Assembly (NCBI RefSeq): GCF_028389875.1
Contig: NC_084682.1
Location: forward strand, 258,001 to 322,000
Reading direction: 5' to 3'
From: Rhea pennata
Lineage: Eukaryota > Chordata > Aves > Rheiformes > Rheidae
Length of the DNA stretch: 64,000 nt
The position numbers and the translations under genes were made by a program. The notes below the pieces were generated by a model, which was not told the DNA's origin, searched no databases, and worked only from the letters and a program-made list of their open reading frames with translations. Positions 23,559-38,000 of the stretch are shown here, piece after piece. How positions within the stretch are numbered: position 1 is the first letter of the stretch; each line of letters starts with the position of its first letter.

Positions 23559-26500
23559 GCATTAATATATCAGTTTCTGGTTCCTTGCTTTAAGATTGTA
23601 TTGCCTTCCTTTAATACACACTTTCACAAATCTTTTCACACAGTTTTCCCCACTTCCTTATACACTTGTTCTTAAGTACATCTGAGTAATCCTACAGCAA
23701 CCTAGACTCACATGAAACACTCAGAATAACCTCCTCCCACATAAATGTGTACGTATCTATAAACAAAGCCTAGCACAGTGAGAATTTGCTGGCATTAGAA
23801 GAGGAGCTGGCCTTAATAGCCTGAACAAAATGACTAGGAGCTGGATGGAGTCAGAGAAACCCTGCTGATGAGTTCCTAGGTGTGAGGATTTCAACAGTCC
23901 TCAATCTGAAAAATAAAGGGAATGGATTATCATTAAAATGGAACAGTTATGGGCACAAACAAGAAGAAAGCCTTACAAAGTATGCCTTCCTGTGAAACAA
24001 ACTATATCACCAAGAGTCCAAAAAAGGGTCATTTCATGTTGTAGTTCATTAGCTACAGCACACTGCTGTAAAATGCCAAGTTCAGGAACTCTGAACCATC
24101 TCTAAATAATCATTATCTAGAATGATGGAGAAAAACTAGCACCTCCCCTCTAAAATACCTATTTTTGACAAATTTATGCTCTTTTCTGTCAGAGTTATTT
24201 AAGTGAAACTGCATTATAAGACTAGGTTTCCTAAGAAACTGGTTTTAGGGTTTGGATAACAACATTATTATCCATTGTTGCTGGTTTAGTCTTTAATATT
24301 TATTGTGCAGCTAGCTGCACTATCAAGTTGTGGTATTCTTCAAATACTTCTGTGGTGTAGACAGCTGTGTGTTATCAGCAGGCCCAGGCAGATTCAGGTG
24401 CTCTGCTCAGGACAGGAACCGTTTTAGCTAGATGTGGCAATGCAGATGCAGTCTGTAGCGCATGTCAGAGTCATCTTACACCACATAATATACACAAAGG
24501 GGCCAGCAAAGATACATAAAAGAGGAGGTCTGCTCTAATGTGAAAGAAGAGCTGCCACTGGCATAGTTCTTCCCAACAGAGGAAGAACAGCCCATTCACA
24601 TTAAATCATGGAGAGAATTCCAAGCCCAACAACTGTCCAAGAATGAGTCGTTGGCATTTTGCTCAGATGCACAAAAGTGCTGGGGACCTCGCAGTGACAC
24701 AAGTGGACTGCGAACTGTATGGAAGTCATGTCACCCACACCAGGAAAACATTGTGAAAACAACCTGTCATTTGATTTGAGTGTTCAGAATTCATTACTAC
24801 ACACTTTACATATTGCAGACACATTTAGAAAAAAAGAAGTCAAATATGTCAAAAAAGTATAAGATCTATCATTACAAAGGGATGAGGGGCATTTGAACTA
24901 AGAAATCTCAACTGAATTTTGAACAAGGACTGTTTAGTGATCTATTTTTCCAGGCTGGACTCCATCCACCGTCCAATCCCAATACATTGTCAGCAAATGT
25001 TTTTGGGTACAAGGTTATTTCTCTTTCACGTGGTAACAGACCTGAGCTGGAAAACAAGATCTGAATAAACCAAAGCCTAAGTGTGACCAAGATCAGAACG
25101 CAGGTAGAATCAACTGCTGTAACTTTGAATTCAGTGGATGGCACCAGCCCAGGAGGAGACTTGTATAACACAGCCCTATTTTGAACTTAGGGCTCAGGCA
25201 GATGTTGATCAGAGGCCAAAGAACACATTCATACTTAAAAGAAAAGGAGATTAGTTCTTCATCCACAGTGAATCTGGGTCTCTCTGAATGACTTTTTCAG
25301 CTTGGTGACTTCTAAATTGCATAGGGAAATGCTGAAAGGTTTTGTTCCCCCTTTCATAGCTCTGTAAGTTCCATACAGAGACTGGAAAACCATTTGTCCT
25401 CCCTTTTTAGATTTTCCTGTGGTTCGGGCATTCACAAACTCATTTGTAACCATTCCTATCTAGCAGATAGTATGTGGGAATAGGTCTGCACACAGTCCTA
25501 AATATTAGCATGAGCAAACCCTGTATAACAGCGGACCATACCATGATTCTGCAGGTTTGAGATATTCATGTTACTTCCAACATTTGTAAGAACTGCATTA
25601 GCAACTTGGTATCCTGAGAGTAGCAAGGAAAAGTCAACGATATTCTGTAGTATGAACAGAAAATAGGAAAGCATTAAATTAGCTCCTTAGAGGTGGCACT
25701 GCTTACTGTTACACCAGCTGTTGGCATGGCCACGAGCCACTGAAAGTCATGCTCTGCTCGCATATGATAGAACAGGAACTGCTTGCTGATTCAGCATAGC
25801 TGAGAGCAACCATCCGGACAAAGCCCACGCTCAAGATCCTCCCACCTTCTCTGTTGGCTTCAGTGATGCTTGTTTTGAAGCCAGGGAAAATGGATTCTTT
25901 CATGCCTTTACACCACCAAAATGTTTGTATCTAAAACCAAGACCTTTTGAGGAAGAGGAAAAAAAAGCCATCCAAGATGAGTATCTGTCATGATTCTTAC
26001 CCTGCAATGCTGGGAAGGAATGTAACCTAGCTCCAGTAACAAAGCAGACTGGGCCTTGCATCACCCAAGGTAAATAGCAGGGCACGGGAACAGGACGACA
26101 CGCATGCTTGATCCTGAAGAAAAGCCTGTTTGTGCCTATTATACTGAAAATTTTGTACAAGATTAATTTTTAAACATGTTTTTTTTTCTTTTTTATATAA
26201 TCTTTCCCCCTGAAGTGAATGAGATTGCTTTTGGAATGTGATTTGTTCCCCTGTGATCATTTTCAAAGATGCAAACTCGAGTTATCAGCCAGCTGGAGAA
26301 AGAGGATGAACCATAGATATGTAGGTCTGAAAGTACTTAAAACAGTTGTCCAAATCTCTGGTCAGCTCTGATTCTCTGTGGTGTGTACCCTCCCAGATCT
26401 TATTTGGCTTATGGTGGAGCCACCACCATACTACAGTGAAAGATAACACAGAAATAAGTGTCCCACTGTGTCCCACAGGAAACAATCCATGTCAGAGAGA

Positions 26501-27711
26501 AGACAGTTCTACTCACTTTTTATTTGCCAGACTCTGATTCTTCAACTCACCCATTTAAATTAAATACAGAGGATGTCATAAAAGTGTCTCAGAAAGAAAG
26601 ATTTGCTATTTGGAGGACCGAGAGGTGACTGCACAACAGTTACAATACAACCAGAGTTCTTTATTCCACATATGCACATTCCTCCTTCCCTGCCATTCCT
26701 ATCAGTACATCTCTGTGTGTGCCTATTCAGTGAAATAACATTTGGTTTCTACTTGCATAGCAACACAGAGAAGCTATTCCTTAGCTGAGATGAGGGCACT
26801 TTCTCCTCTTCAAGAAACTTTCAGAACATTCCCTTCTGCACATGAGGCAGGGAAGTGCCTATTCTACAACTTTTACAGTTTTTAGAGCAGATTTGATCTG
26901 TGTGTACTGACTCAGGCAAGTTCAATGATAGCCCTGCAATGCATGTTCCATACACGTTGCTTGCAGTGGCAAAGAGGAAGCACCATGAATTACCATGCAG
27001 TGGTGAAATGTCCTCATATTGCAAAGTCCATGAGTGACAACAGAAGCCAGAAAAGGCCTCTTTCTCAAATTTACTTAAGTACCTACAGATGTAAATAGAT
27101 ATTGAATGGTGCTTTCCAAAACACAGAAACTGCCCAACTGTCCCTAGTTTCATTTCCTTCAAACAAATATTGTGATAAGCTTCAGCTGGTGACTGTTATC
27201 TGTCACCAAGCCACTTCTTGGCACTAGAACTGGTCTCTTCCTTAGACAGACTCTGCATGAGGAATGGTGTTTATCCACCACAAAACCCTGTCACTAACTT
27301 GCTTTGCCCTGGCCCTGCCAGTTCATGGAAGAAGTAACAGGCTGCACCACAGGCACCCAGCTACAGCTAGACAAAAATACTTTTTTTGGAGGCACCAGAA
27401 GCAACAGTAAGTGGAGAGTTTATGGTGCCCAGCACCTTGAAAGAGCAAAAAAAGATACAGGCACAAACATCAAATCATTATTGAAGTTGTTTTCTGCTCA
27501 GAAAAGCACCTGGTGATTTCGTGGATACATACTTTCCTCACTTTGAAAGGCAAAAATGTGAATTATTTTTCCAGCTCTATAAAGAACAGTCAAGTTAATA
27601 ACAAAACTATTAGATATCTCACGCACATTACCATGTTAGATGCCAGACCCTGCACCCTTTATCTTGAGGTGGGGGATTACTAAGGATGCAGAATTTGGCC
27701 CTTATGTCCCC

Positions 27712-27880
27712 ACCACAGTCTTGTGAAGTAGGTAGGTACCATTAACTTGTTTTTCAGAAGAGGAAACTGAGGTGAACAGAGGTGAATTGACTTGCCTGAA
27801 GCTGCACAGCAAATTTGGGAGCAGAATTCAGGTCACACCTGCACATCTCTCCACTGTAACACATTACCTTACCTTACCTC
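27712..27880 (-). mobile_element. MIR-like core SINE remnant
   Basis: The plus strand reads like the reverse complement of the MIR consensus over about 150 bases, in the right order: GTGAAGTAGGTAGGTACC, then AGAGGAAACTGAGG, then TTGACTTGCC, a CACAGC block, then GGGAGCAGAATTCAGGTC. This is the best of several such remnants in the window. MIR-type core SINEs are ancient in amniotes, so an old, heavily mutated copy in a bird is expected. The exact family cannot be fixed by eye. Confidence 0.65.
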
Positions 27881-28747
27881 CCTCTGACTTTGTCTACAGG
27901 GTTAAATCAAAAGCATCCAAGTATTACTGGCAAAATGCACCCAGCCTAGCATGAGTCTTTGTGCAGACCTCTGCAGCTTCAGAAATAATAGCTGCTACTC
28001 CAGTTGTAAATAGGTGCCACAAAACACTTTTCTCACAGGACTTGATCTCCAAAGTACATGAGACAACTCCCATTGCTGTTAGCTAGCCCAAGACCTAAGA
28101 TCTGGGTCCCTAAAAATTACAAGGCTGTTTCCACTTGAATTCAAGCCTTTTTCAGGCCTTGTCTCCACTCCAGAATTCTACAGTTAATTGATAAAGCACT
28201 TCAGAGGCTAATTAAGGTACTTACATACGGGATGTGAAGTCCTATGGGTCACCTATCACTTCCAAGTTGGCATTAACAAAGCACTAGTTGGAATGTGAAT
28301 ACACGTGTACCTGAGGCCAAGAGACAGATTGGCTCATGGTCTTGCCAGTGCCACAGTGCAAGAAAAATAAAGCCATCCTTACCTCTTCATTGCCCAAGAC
28401 AGGAGCAGAATCATGGCCAGCATGGAATTAAGTTACCGCAGGCCTCAACAAAGGTATCTAAATGCAGTGAGACTTGGGAGTGAAAGCAGGCCAGTGGAAA
28501 ACATCACTGGAGGTTGACTTGAAAGGATTCCACCACATAGCTGAGGCCAGACTAAACTATCACATAACATAACTGAACCCCTTCTTACATTAGACAAGTC
28601 ACAGCAGGTATTTCTCTGTGCAGCTGCTGACTTGTGGATGTAAGAATTAATTAATGAATTGTCAGCCCTTCCATGAATCCAGTGTTCTGTGTTAATGAAC
28701 TAGTCATACAATAGTTCAGCCCATTTGATACAACGGCCTGCCTTCAC

Positions 28748-28753
28748 TTTATT
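28748..28753 (-). terminator. Candidate SLC13A5 poly(A) signal
   Basis: TTTATT on the plus strand is AATAAA on the minus strand, about 290 bases past the SLC13A5 stop codon. No other evidence supports its use. Confidence 0.45.
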
Positions 28754-29040
28754 TAGAGCTAGATAAATTCTAAATCTCCACCTTGATTGGAGACACATTG
28801 GATCACTTGATCATGCCTGTGATCCAGACACAGATCCTTGGGGTGATAAATTAAACAGCACTTTTGGCTCCAGCATGGCTCCAGTAAGTTTGAATCTGGT
28901 CATGCCGTATCTGATGTTTGACTCCCAAAAGGCAGCAGACACCTAACCTTGGATCTGAAATGGTGACAAGACTCTATTTAGGACTTGGGGCAATGGGGAT
29001 TAGTATGAAGAGTCCTTTCCTTGTTTAACAGGTGCATTCT

Positions 29041-32000
29041 TCACTGCTCACTGCTTAGTGTGTTGTTTGCCCAGGTTGGGAATGTGTCCAGGTCAAACAT
29101 AGGTCTTCCCCATGTGTTGATGGCCAGCGTGACACAGAAGACTCCAATGATGTTCATCACTATGCCAGATTTAACCTGTGAGGAGGAAAATCCAAACCAA
29201 CAACAATAACCAAACACCAGAAGAGCAAATAACAGAAGATTTGCTAGGCCTACTTGTACATACATAAGAAAGAAACATGGTCAAATTAATGCACAGAAAT
29301 AGCCACTGCCCTATGTTCTTGCTTAGGTGGAAACACCAGGGAATGCACTGTGCAAAGCCTTTGAACACTTTGCTGTATAATTAGTGCAGGAACTTTAAGA
29401 AATGTACAAGTTGCTTTTATTAAAGAACAGCTTCTGTCCCCTGCAAGTCTCTAGTTAGAAAACTGGCAACATGCGAGCACAGAACCTGGCACTGTGGTCT
29501 GGCAGGCAATTAGATGACCAGAACCTAAGGCAACTGACTGATACCTTCTGCTTTCAGCTCCAGAGAGATCATAGTTAAGCCTTCAGTTACACTCACCAGT
29601 TCCCCAGAAAACACTGGAAGGCATTGTCTGCAGTCAACACTTCAGGGATGCAAATCTTTATTCTGATATTAATGGCTTACAAGAGAGGGACATCTGATGT
29701 TGGTTACTGCCCATAAGAGCCCCCTAGTACTTTGAAAGTACTAAGATAATCTAAGAAAATTAAACTTACATCTTATTTCAGGATAAGTGCAATGGAGACT
29801 TTCAGATAAAAAATGAGGCAATTATCATCTTACCATATCCAACACACGGATGTGGCCATAGGAGAACACTATCGCATTTGGAGGTGTTGCAACAGGTAAC
29901 ATGAAGGCAAAGGAGGCACTGAGAGTACCAGGCAGCATAACATACAAAGGATTGATCTTGATAGATGTGGCCTGCAGTGAAAGGGAGAGGATCATCATAC
30001 TGGAGGCATTTCACAAGGAAAGCTAAGAGAACTTCTAGACACATGGGCTTAGCTCCTTCCCGAGCATTACATCACCAGAGTCTGTTTTGAGCATTTTATA
30101 GTGGAATCTGCATGTGGTTAAAGATAACTTTGCTCTTGTTCACTATCCCACAATACTTAAAAGCACTGCTTGATCCTTTCCTGATGTTTGTTTGCTGCAT
30201 CGTATAATTTAGAGTTCTGGTCAAATTTATCTAGTGATCTTTTGTTCGACCTCAGACCATTTTTTCAGAGGGTTTGCCAGGTTAACATAGGGATGTGATT
30301 ATAATTACTAGGCATGTGGAGTAACACCTGTAGAGTAACACCTGTAGACACAAACTTAGTGGGATTCAGAACTTAAGTGCCAATTTAAGTCACTGATAGC
30401 TCAGCACCCTTGACTGGGTAATTTTACCTGAATGAAATGATCCAGAATAAATTGGTTCTATTTTCCAAATTAAAGAACAAAATAACCTGTTTTTCTCCCT
30501 TGTGCTTCAATGTCAATTCTGCTCAGAAAACGCAGAAATTACATCTGCTTCTAGAGCAAAACTTATCAGGTTTCCCTCCTTAAAGTTTAAAATTGCTCTG
30601 ACATTTTGTGAAAATGACACATTTTTAATAATTGGGTCTACCCTTTTCCATATGCTAGCATAAAAACATGATGAAAGTAATATCCAAAGGAATGAATAGA
30701 AAGTCCTGGATTTTTTTTTCCCTCAATTTTCAGTTGCTGGTTCAAATAGAAAAGGACTAGAAGTAACTGATGTTTGGTGACCTGTGTAAAAGAAGTGAGT
30801 CTCACTTCACTTTCTCCAGCACCAAGGGGTACACCATACAGATGAGCATTGCAGTGGGCTTGAACTGACTTCGTTTTTGGAGAGGGTGAAATGGGACAGG
30901 CATCTTTGATTAGTTCCTTCCTCTGAGAAGCTGGTTGCTCAGGGTTCAGGCATACAGATAGGGCAGTTTGGAGAAAGCTGGCATTCCCACTATCTCTCTA
31001 CTTATGTGGCTATAAATATGACAGTGATGCCAGGGATAGAAAATCTGACTCTGCTAATACCAGCTAAAGATGCAATCCATTAAGCTATGCTGTCAGATGG
31101 ACTGCTTCATTGCTTGCCTTCCAAGTAACATCACAGCAGCATACAAGACAGGAAATCTGATATTGCTTTGCCACTAGACTGTCACTTTATCTCTGTTCTT
31201 CCAGTTGATAGGCTAATAGGATGGAAGTAATTTTAATCTTACCAAGGACGAAAAGACAGGTAGGAAGAGAGTGGCTGTGGCAACATTACTGGTGCATTCA
31301 GTGAAGACAGCTATAGCAAGTGAAATTATTACAGCAATGGCCCACGGTGGAGCAGATTCTAGTGGAGTCATCTGCCGACCCAGCCAAGCTGAGAGCCCAG
31401 AGTCCTGACAAGAACAAAAAGTGTGTTTCAGTGAGGCTTAGAACCCTTGGCTTAGGAACAGAGAACTCTCACTGTGTATAACATTCCTGGTAAATAATCC
31501 TAAATGATGCCTGAAATCAGATATGTGAAAGGCACAGCTAGATCACGCACAAATTGAAGAAACAACATTCATGAAAGTAAAATGATCTTTCCTAAACACT
31601 AAAGGAAATTCCTTGTCAACTAACATGATACTCAGTCCCACTTTCCCGATTTTCCTGGAACTCAAATACTTGCTCAAACTTCGATTACAAAGTGTAAAAA
31701 GTGTAAAAAAAAACCCCAAAGTTATGTTTTTTGCTAAACAGAAACATGACATTATTGCTGAGACTACTGCAAATACTTAATGAACATTTCACAAGATTCC
31801 CAGTATAAGTTTCTAAGGTTTCTGAAGATCCTGACTTTGTATGAGTGCTCTATTTTTAACAGAAATCGACTCAAATAGCTTAAAAAGCCTTCTGCTATTG
31901 AGACCGAATGGACAGGACCACAGGCTGTGGCCTCCAGATCTGAACACACTGATAAATGGTGCACTCCAGAGCTTTCATTTATCCTACGATTTTAAAAACT

Positions 32001-35000
32001 TACTAGACAAAATTTAGACTTCGATAGGAATTTTTCCAAAAGCCTGGCACTGTTGAAACCTAAAACTTTGATTTAGGCCCAACATAGCAGTGATGAAGGA
32101 AACAACATGGTTGGCCTCAAGATTCTTTCCTGTTTCAGGAACTCAGCTGCCTTTTTCTGTGAATTCATGAACATTGGATCAAACTATGGGCTTACAGAAT
32201 GCAGTACATTGTCCAACAGCAGCCACTGACAAAAGATTCAAGAAACCCCACTGTAAAAAATTATGGAAAATATCTACCTACCAGGCATTTCTTCCTAACT
32301 ACTTCTGTATTGGTTTAAATTTGAAGATTTATATCCATTAAATGTACCTCAAATGGTTCTGAAATTTTCATGTGTGTTATCTATACTTCTATTTTCCTAG
32401 ACCAAGCTGGGACCCGGGCAATAACACAAATAAGAAAGGCTGCTCTTCTGGTTTGTTCAGCCAATAAAGACCCAAACTACTTGGTAGACTCCAAGAGCTC
32501 AGACACAGTGAAGAAATTTGGTCATAGAATACAAATTCCTGAGAAGTAGGCACAAACAGTTTTAGATCTTTACTGGGTCTGAATTTGGATGCATGCCCAG
32601 TAATATGGGACAATATAACAAATGAGGGAAGTCTGCCTTTGAGTCAGAGACCCATGTGTGTCAGAACATACTGTGCTTGCATCAGCCAAAGCGAAGCCTC
32701 CTCCCAGCAGCAGCACAATACTCCAGGGCATCTTCCTCTGAACTGCGTTCCACTCTAGCAGCGGGGCTGATAAAAATGGCTTTGTCAAATCTGAAGCAAG
32801 AAGTGAAAAGGAGAACACTTGTTGGGGGAATGAATAGACTTTGGCTCCTGTGCTACAAGACACTAGAGAGAGGGCAGGGGCATGGTATTGAGAGACTCAT
32901 ACATCTCAGGGTAGTGGTGGTGAGTGGGGACCGTGTGCCAGCCCTGACCAAGAAATGAGGGATGAGGGAAGAGGCATGCAATTCCAGCACGTGTTTCTGC
33001 CAATACCATTAGCTAGAGCCTGGCAACTGTTTCACAGTTCCCTTTCAAATACCTTCTTCAGTCTCCTCAGGGTCAGAACTGCTTTGATTCCATTTCATGA
33101 ATTTGGGTTTACTGGCAGGAAGGATAAACAGTAGCAGGGCAATAAAAACAGCAACAGTGGCATCACTGACAAACCTAAAGAAGAAAAAAGGAGGTAGGTT
33201 AGAAAACAGGACCCTGTTGGCTGCCTTCCAGCACTACAAGCACTGTTCTATGTCATCCAGCTTGGGGTTTGTACAGCACTTAGCACAATGGGTCATTAGT
33301 TCATGACTGAGGTCTCTCAGACCTGCCACTACACAAGCCAGTAATAAATGAAACCAGCTATAATACACATTAATAACCAAAGATAGAGGTCATGATGCCT
33401 TCCTTCTCTGTGGGGAAGCCAAAGATTCAAAGGTTATAGCCCAAACAATGATGCGGAAAGAAAGAGCCTGAATGATTTTCCTATTACACCTGTTATGTTC
33501 TTAACAGGGCACAGATGTTAGGTAAAGAAGACATTCAAATCACTGAACTAATTTTCCAGTAGGCTCTCTATATACTATATTTTTTAGAGATGGTACTACC
33601 AAATGTTTAGTGACACCACAACTGATTAGAGATCATACAAATCAAATGTTCATGAGTACATCAGTGTGACTGAGACTAGCATTGCAGAATTTTCTCTTCC
33701 TTTTGAAGGTTCAGCTTGCACCATGTCTCAGTCTCTAGGCTTCATTATAGCATGAACTGTCAAGGATCATTGGCTGATCTCACACGTGAGAGGTAGGAAC
33801 ATGCCCAGCAAACATATGAATTCAGAAAAGTTTGGGATAAATGGCCCCATAAGTCAAAGGGGAGTGTAAGAGAGAGGGAATGTGTTCATTGCTAAGATGG
33901 TACAAGATGAAAAAAACAAACAAAAAAAAAAAACAAAAAAACAACAAAAACAACAAAAAAAAACTTACTTATCTCCTCTTGGGAAGAGTCTCATGGCCCA
34001 GCCTGTTACAAAGCCTGGGTGTCTGCTAAACCACAACAGAACCAGCAAAACAAATATCGCGATGATATTGAATTCAGCATAAGAGATTGGGCCTAATTTC
34101 TTCATTTCTGCCTTCAGCATGCTGTATGCAGCTTTTTCTTTAGCAGTTTTCTCTGTCCCGCAGCCCCAGCTTTTTTTAAAGCTTTAAGAAAATGGAAGGA
34201 GAAAATACTGTAAGTATTTAGATATTAGAGGGATTTAACAGGCTTGCCACTCTGAAGTTGTTCCTCCTGGGCGCAGACACCAACCAGAGCAGAGGTCAGG
34301 AACAGAGAAATGAACACAGCATCACAGTATTTCATGGGGATATGCAGTTCTCACAAAAGGATGGGATTTGTGAATGTATGTAAGTCTCTATCAAATTTGG
34401 AGTAATCTGGGATGAAAAAGTCAAGTTTTGAATCAACAGCTGCAAAACAGATGTGCTAGTTTTCCTCAGCCCCCTCTTCAGGTCAAAGATCTCATGCACA
34501 GAGTTGAAAAAAAAAAAAAGGTGATTCTGTCTGAAAATTAAGAATACCTAAACATTTTGTCTTAGTGTAACAGCCTCCTGAATGAAAACAGGTTTCCAAA
34601 CCTCAAAAGTTGCTGTGAAATGGAACTGCTGTCTGCTGTAAAATGAATAATGTGAATAACTTGTCACTGGGTTTGTTTTATCCAGAAACTTGTTCTCATT
34701 GAGCTGATCTACCCAATATCATGTAGTTCATACTTACTTGAGGCCCATGAAAGAGCACTGTAGCCAAAGCCAAGCTAGTGTCAACATCAGAAGCATGTTT
34801 GGGAATGCAAACCCAAACCAGGAAGCAAAATTCACGACATCATTATTGTTGGGGAACAACCTGGAAAGAACAGAACAATGCTTTCTCTACTGTCAAAATG
34901 TTTAGGAATCTAGCCTCTCTTTAACATGTGCTAGTGAGAATTAGGTAATCCAGGACAATCATTACAAATAATCACAGACATCCATAGCCTACTGAAGTCA

Positions 35001-38000
35001 ATAGGAAGACTGCCCTGGATTTCAGAGCACATCTTAAATCATCCTCAGTTAATTTTCATTGCATTTTACTCTGATGCATATAGCAGCTCATTGTTGGTAT
35101 TTTAGGTCTTGGTTAGGCAAACACTGCTGAAAGATCTCCTACACCTTCTAGGTACCTCTTACTTCCAACACATCTACTCATTTTTTCTCTGACAGTATGT
35201 TGTTTTCCTCCTCCCTGTTTGTAACCCTCAAAGAAGGGCAAGAATTTTCTCCTCCTGAAATTAATAACTGCACTACTGCTAACTTCAACAGGAGCCAAAG
35301 ATGGCTTCATTCTTTTAAGACAAAGTAGCAGGGTTTTAGCAGCAGCAGCTTTTAATTCCTCCCTACATCCAATAAAATCTGGAGGAAAAATATCACTAGC
35401 AATTTTTCAGCTGGGTCTTAAAAGTTCCATTTTGGCGAGCTAGGTGTTAAAACCAATGGTTAAAATTGGTTAACCAATTGGTTAAAACCAATGTGGCTGC
35501 TGAGACTCGAGTCCCCCAGAAGAAAGCAATGTTGAGGGATTGGTGGAGTCTGTAGAATTTCTACTGCAGAGATGATTGCATTTAATTCAATTCTCAAGCT
35601 CATCTTAGCAAGAGAGTATTTTGTGCATACCTACTTTCATTTACAACAGGATCCATGCAATTTCCACAGCCACAGCATGGAGGAATAACGTTACAGGAGT
35701 TTCCATGTTATTTTTAGCTCTCTCTGGTGTGCTTACGAGAAAAGTTAATCATACATTCTTCTCATGCTCCTCACTGCAGTTCCTCTGCTGATGTGCTGCA
35801 TTTTAATTGGGAAAGATGAGGCAGAAGATACCTCATGATCAACCAGCTCTCTGCAGATTACTAGCAAGTATTTCCAAGCTCCTCAGGAGACCTACAATAC
35901 CAGCACCTAGCTGCCTAAGAAAGGCTGCAACAGAAAAATGAGGCCCATCACTTCATACACATTCCTCACTCTCACTTCATCAGCTGGTTATTGCTTAGAG
36001 TTTGCAACTGAAGCTGTCAACTAAGACTTTAGTCTGTTGGTCTGAGAAACAGTGAGATAGTGTAAGCAGGAGAAAAAGCAAGAACAACTTACTGATTCAT
36101 TTGGCCTTTCAACACCAAGTTTGGCCCTGTTCCAGTGAGCGTTGCAGTTCCTCCAATGCTGGCAGCATAGCATATGCAAAGTGTCATTCCCTTGCATATA
36201 CGTTTCCTCCTTTCCTTTTCCTCAGGAGATGTGGAATCATCAGGGACTTGTCCATTGCTTATGACTATACGAACACACACAAAAAATTTGTCTTAGGAAA
36301 AGCAAGGGAAGCAGAGAGTTCAAGACAGGATCTTACAGGCTCAGTGTTTCTGGTTTGTCTGTCATTTATTTTAATTAATAAAAAACCTCTCCAAACCAAA
36401 CCAAACCAAACAAAAAAAACCCAAAATAATATCCCTACATGCTTTAGATCACATTCATGAGGAGCTGAAAACAGAGATTGTCTAAACATTAAAGTGCTAG
36501 TGCAAGATTGATGGCCTTGGTCTACATGACTCAAGGATACTGTGCCACAGCTCCCCAGCAGCAGCAATTTCCTGTTTCACAGAGCAGCTTAACATTGTGC
36601 AGATTTTGCAGTTACCGGAACTCTTTCAATACCAGAGTAAGAATCCAACTAGCTTTAACAACTGTAGAGATGGCAGAAAAAACAAACAAACAAACAGAAA
36701 AAAATTGTCTGACATAACTGTTAAAGTCGGTATGGTATGCCCGTTTACATCAAATATGAATTTTGCTGCTATGTCCATTGTTCTCTGAGGTTAACAATCT
36801 GACTGGACTAACTGTGCAGGACAATTCAGTTCTGGCAATTACAACTAACTCAACAATGCTAAAGAGCATTTTTTACACACACAGGTTACCTTTACTATAA
36901 ATTAGGGATAAACTAGTCAGCAAAGCCAAGCAGTTACTTCTAAGTGGACAGAAATCCAACAAAATTATTATTATTGGTCTGACAGTAGAAGTCTGTTTTG
37001 GGGAGTCAAGAATCAGCACTAAAAAGAGCATTTGCAAAAACGAGAACTTATTTTCAATACAACTGTTCAGAAGCTAGAAGCTAGCAACCTTACAGAGCAC
37101 TCTGTGACCAACTTGCATCTTTGTAGACTCACACATCTCACATAAGTAAGATGCCTGAGCTTCCCATAATCATAGTGCATTCTGCTTCCACAAGTGAGGT
37201 AAGAAATGAATTCAGAGAAGATCAAGGTCATATCTAAACTATGCTTCAAGGACCAAATGCATATGGCAGTTGTGACAGCCTCATAATAGGGCAGTATCTG
37301 GCCACACACGAGCGCCATTCTCCCGCACTTGTCTTCAATGGACATGTGAGCCACAAGAGGGAATGGTATGTCCCAGGCTTGAATTATGGGACATAGTATG
37401 CACTGCCAGCATTTGCACTCATTCTTGCGCAGTCACACAGGGAATCATGGCTGATTAACTTGCTAGTTCAGTGAAATCACATCTCCTTGAAAATTCCCAG
37501 GACAATCCTTCCTCCTCTGAAAGAAAAAAAGCACCATAGCTCTGTTTATCAGTGATACAACACAGCCCTCTGTGCCAGCACAGCAAACCAGCAAGATCAG
37601 AGGGAACAAATGTGTGTGTGGTTCAAGACAAGTGAAACTTACTGCAGAGTCAGAGCACAGACAGGTGTCAAGCATAAGGGTAAGATCATATTTTAAAGTT
37701 TTCCAAAGACTAGTTTATCTACCAAGAGAAGAGAAAGCTTTCGGCCAAATTACACTGGATCCTCTCTTATACATAGCTTTTGAAGTATTTCTCCTTCTTC
37801 CCTGCATCTTCACAAACAATCTGGTCAATACAGGAATATTTATTACATCAGGAACAAAATAGATTGAGATTGCACATAGGTTTTCAAACATTCTTACATG
37901 ATTTAGGAGCTCAATCCCCACCAATAATCACAAGATTCAGAAAGCGAGGTGCTGGGGGGCGTTTCTCACAGGATATGCTTTTCACACCCCTAAGCAGGGA

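Larger units (their letters stand above)
14500..28740. other. Long gene-poor intergenic region
   Basis: About 14 kb between the convergent ends of the rhodanese gene and SLC13A5. Both strands were read for domain motifs, in-frame exon chains and CpG islands, and none was convincing. The longest open frame (16475-16891, minus, 138 codons) has no recognisable domain. The region holds homopolymer tracts, two hairpin-forming inverted repeats (16633-16705, 17322-17354) and weak core-SINE traces (about 23430-23510, 27712-27880). Noncoding transcripts or enhancers could lie here but cannot be shown by eye. Confidence 0.6.
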
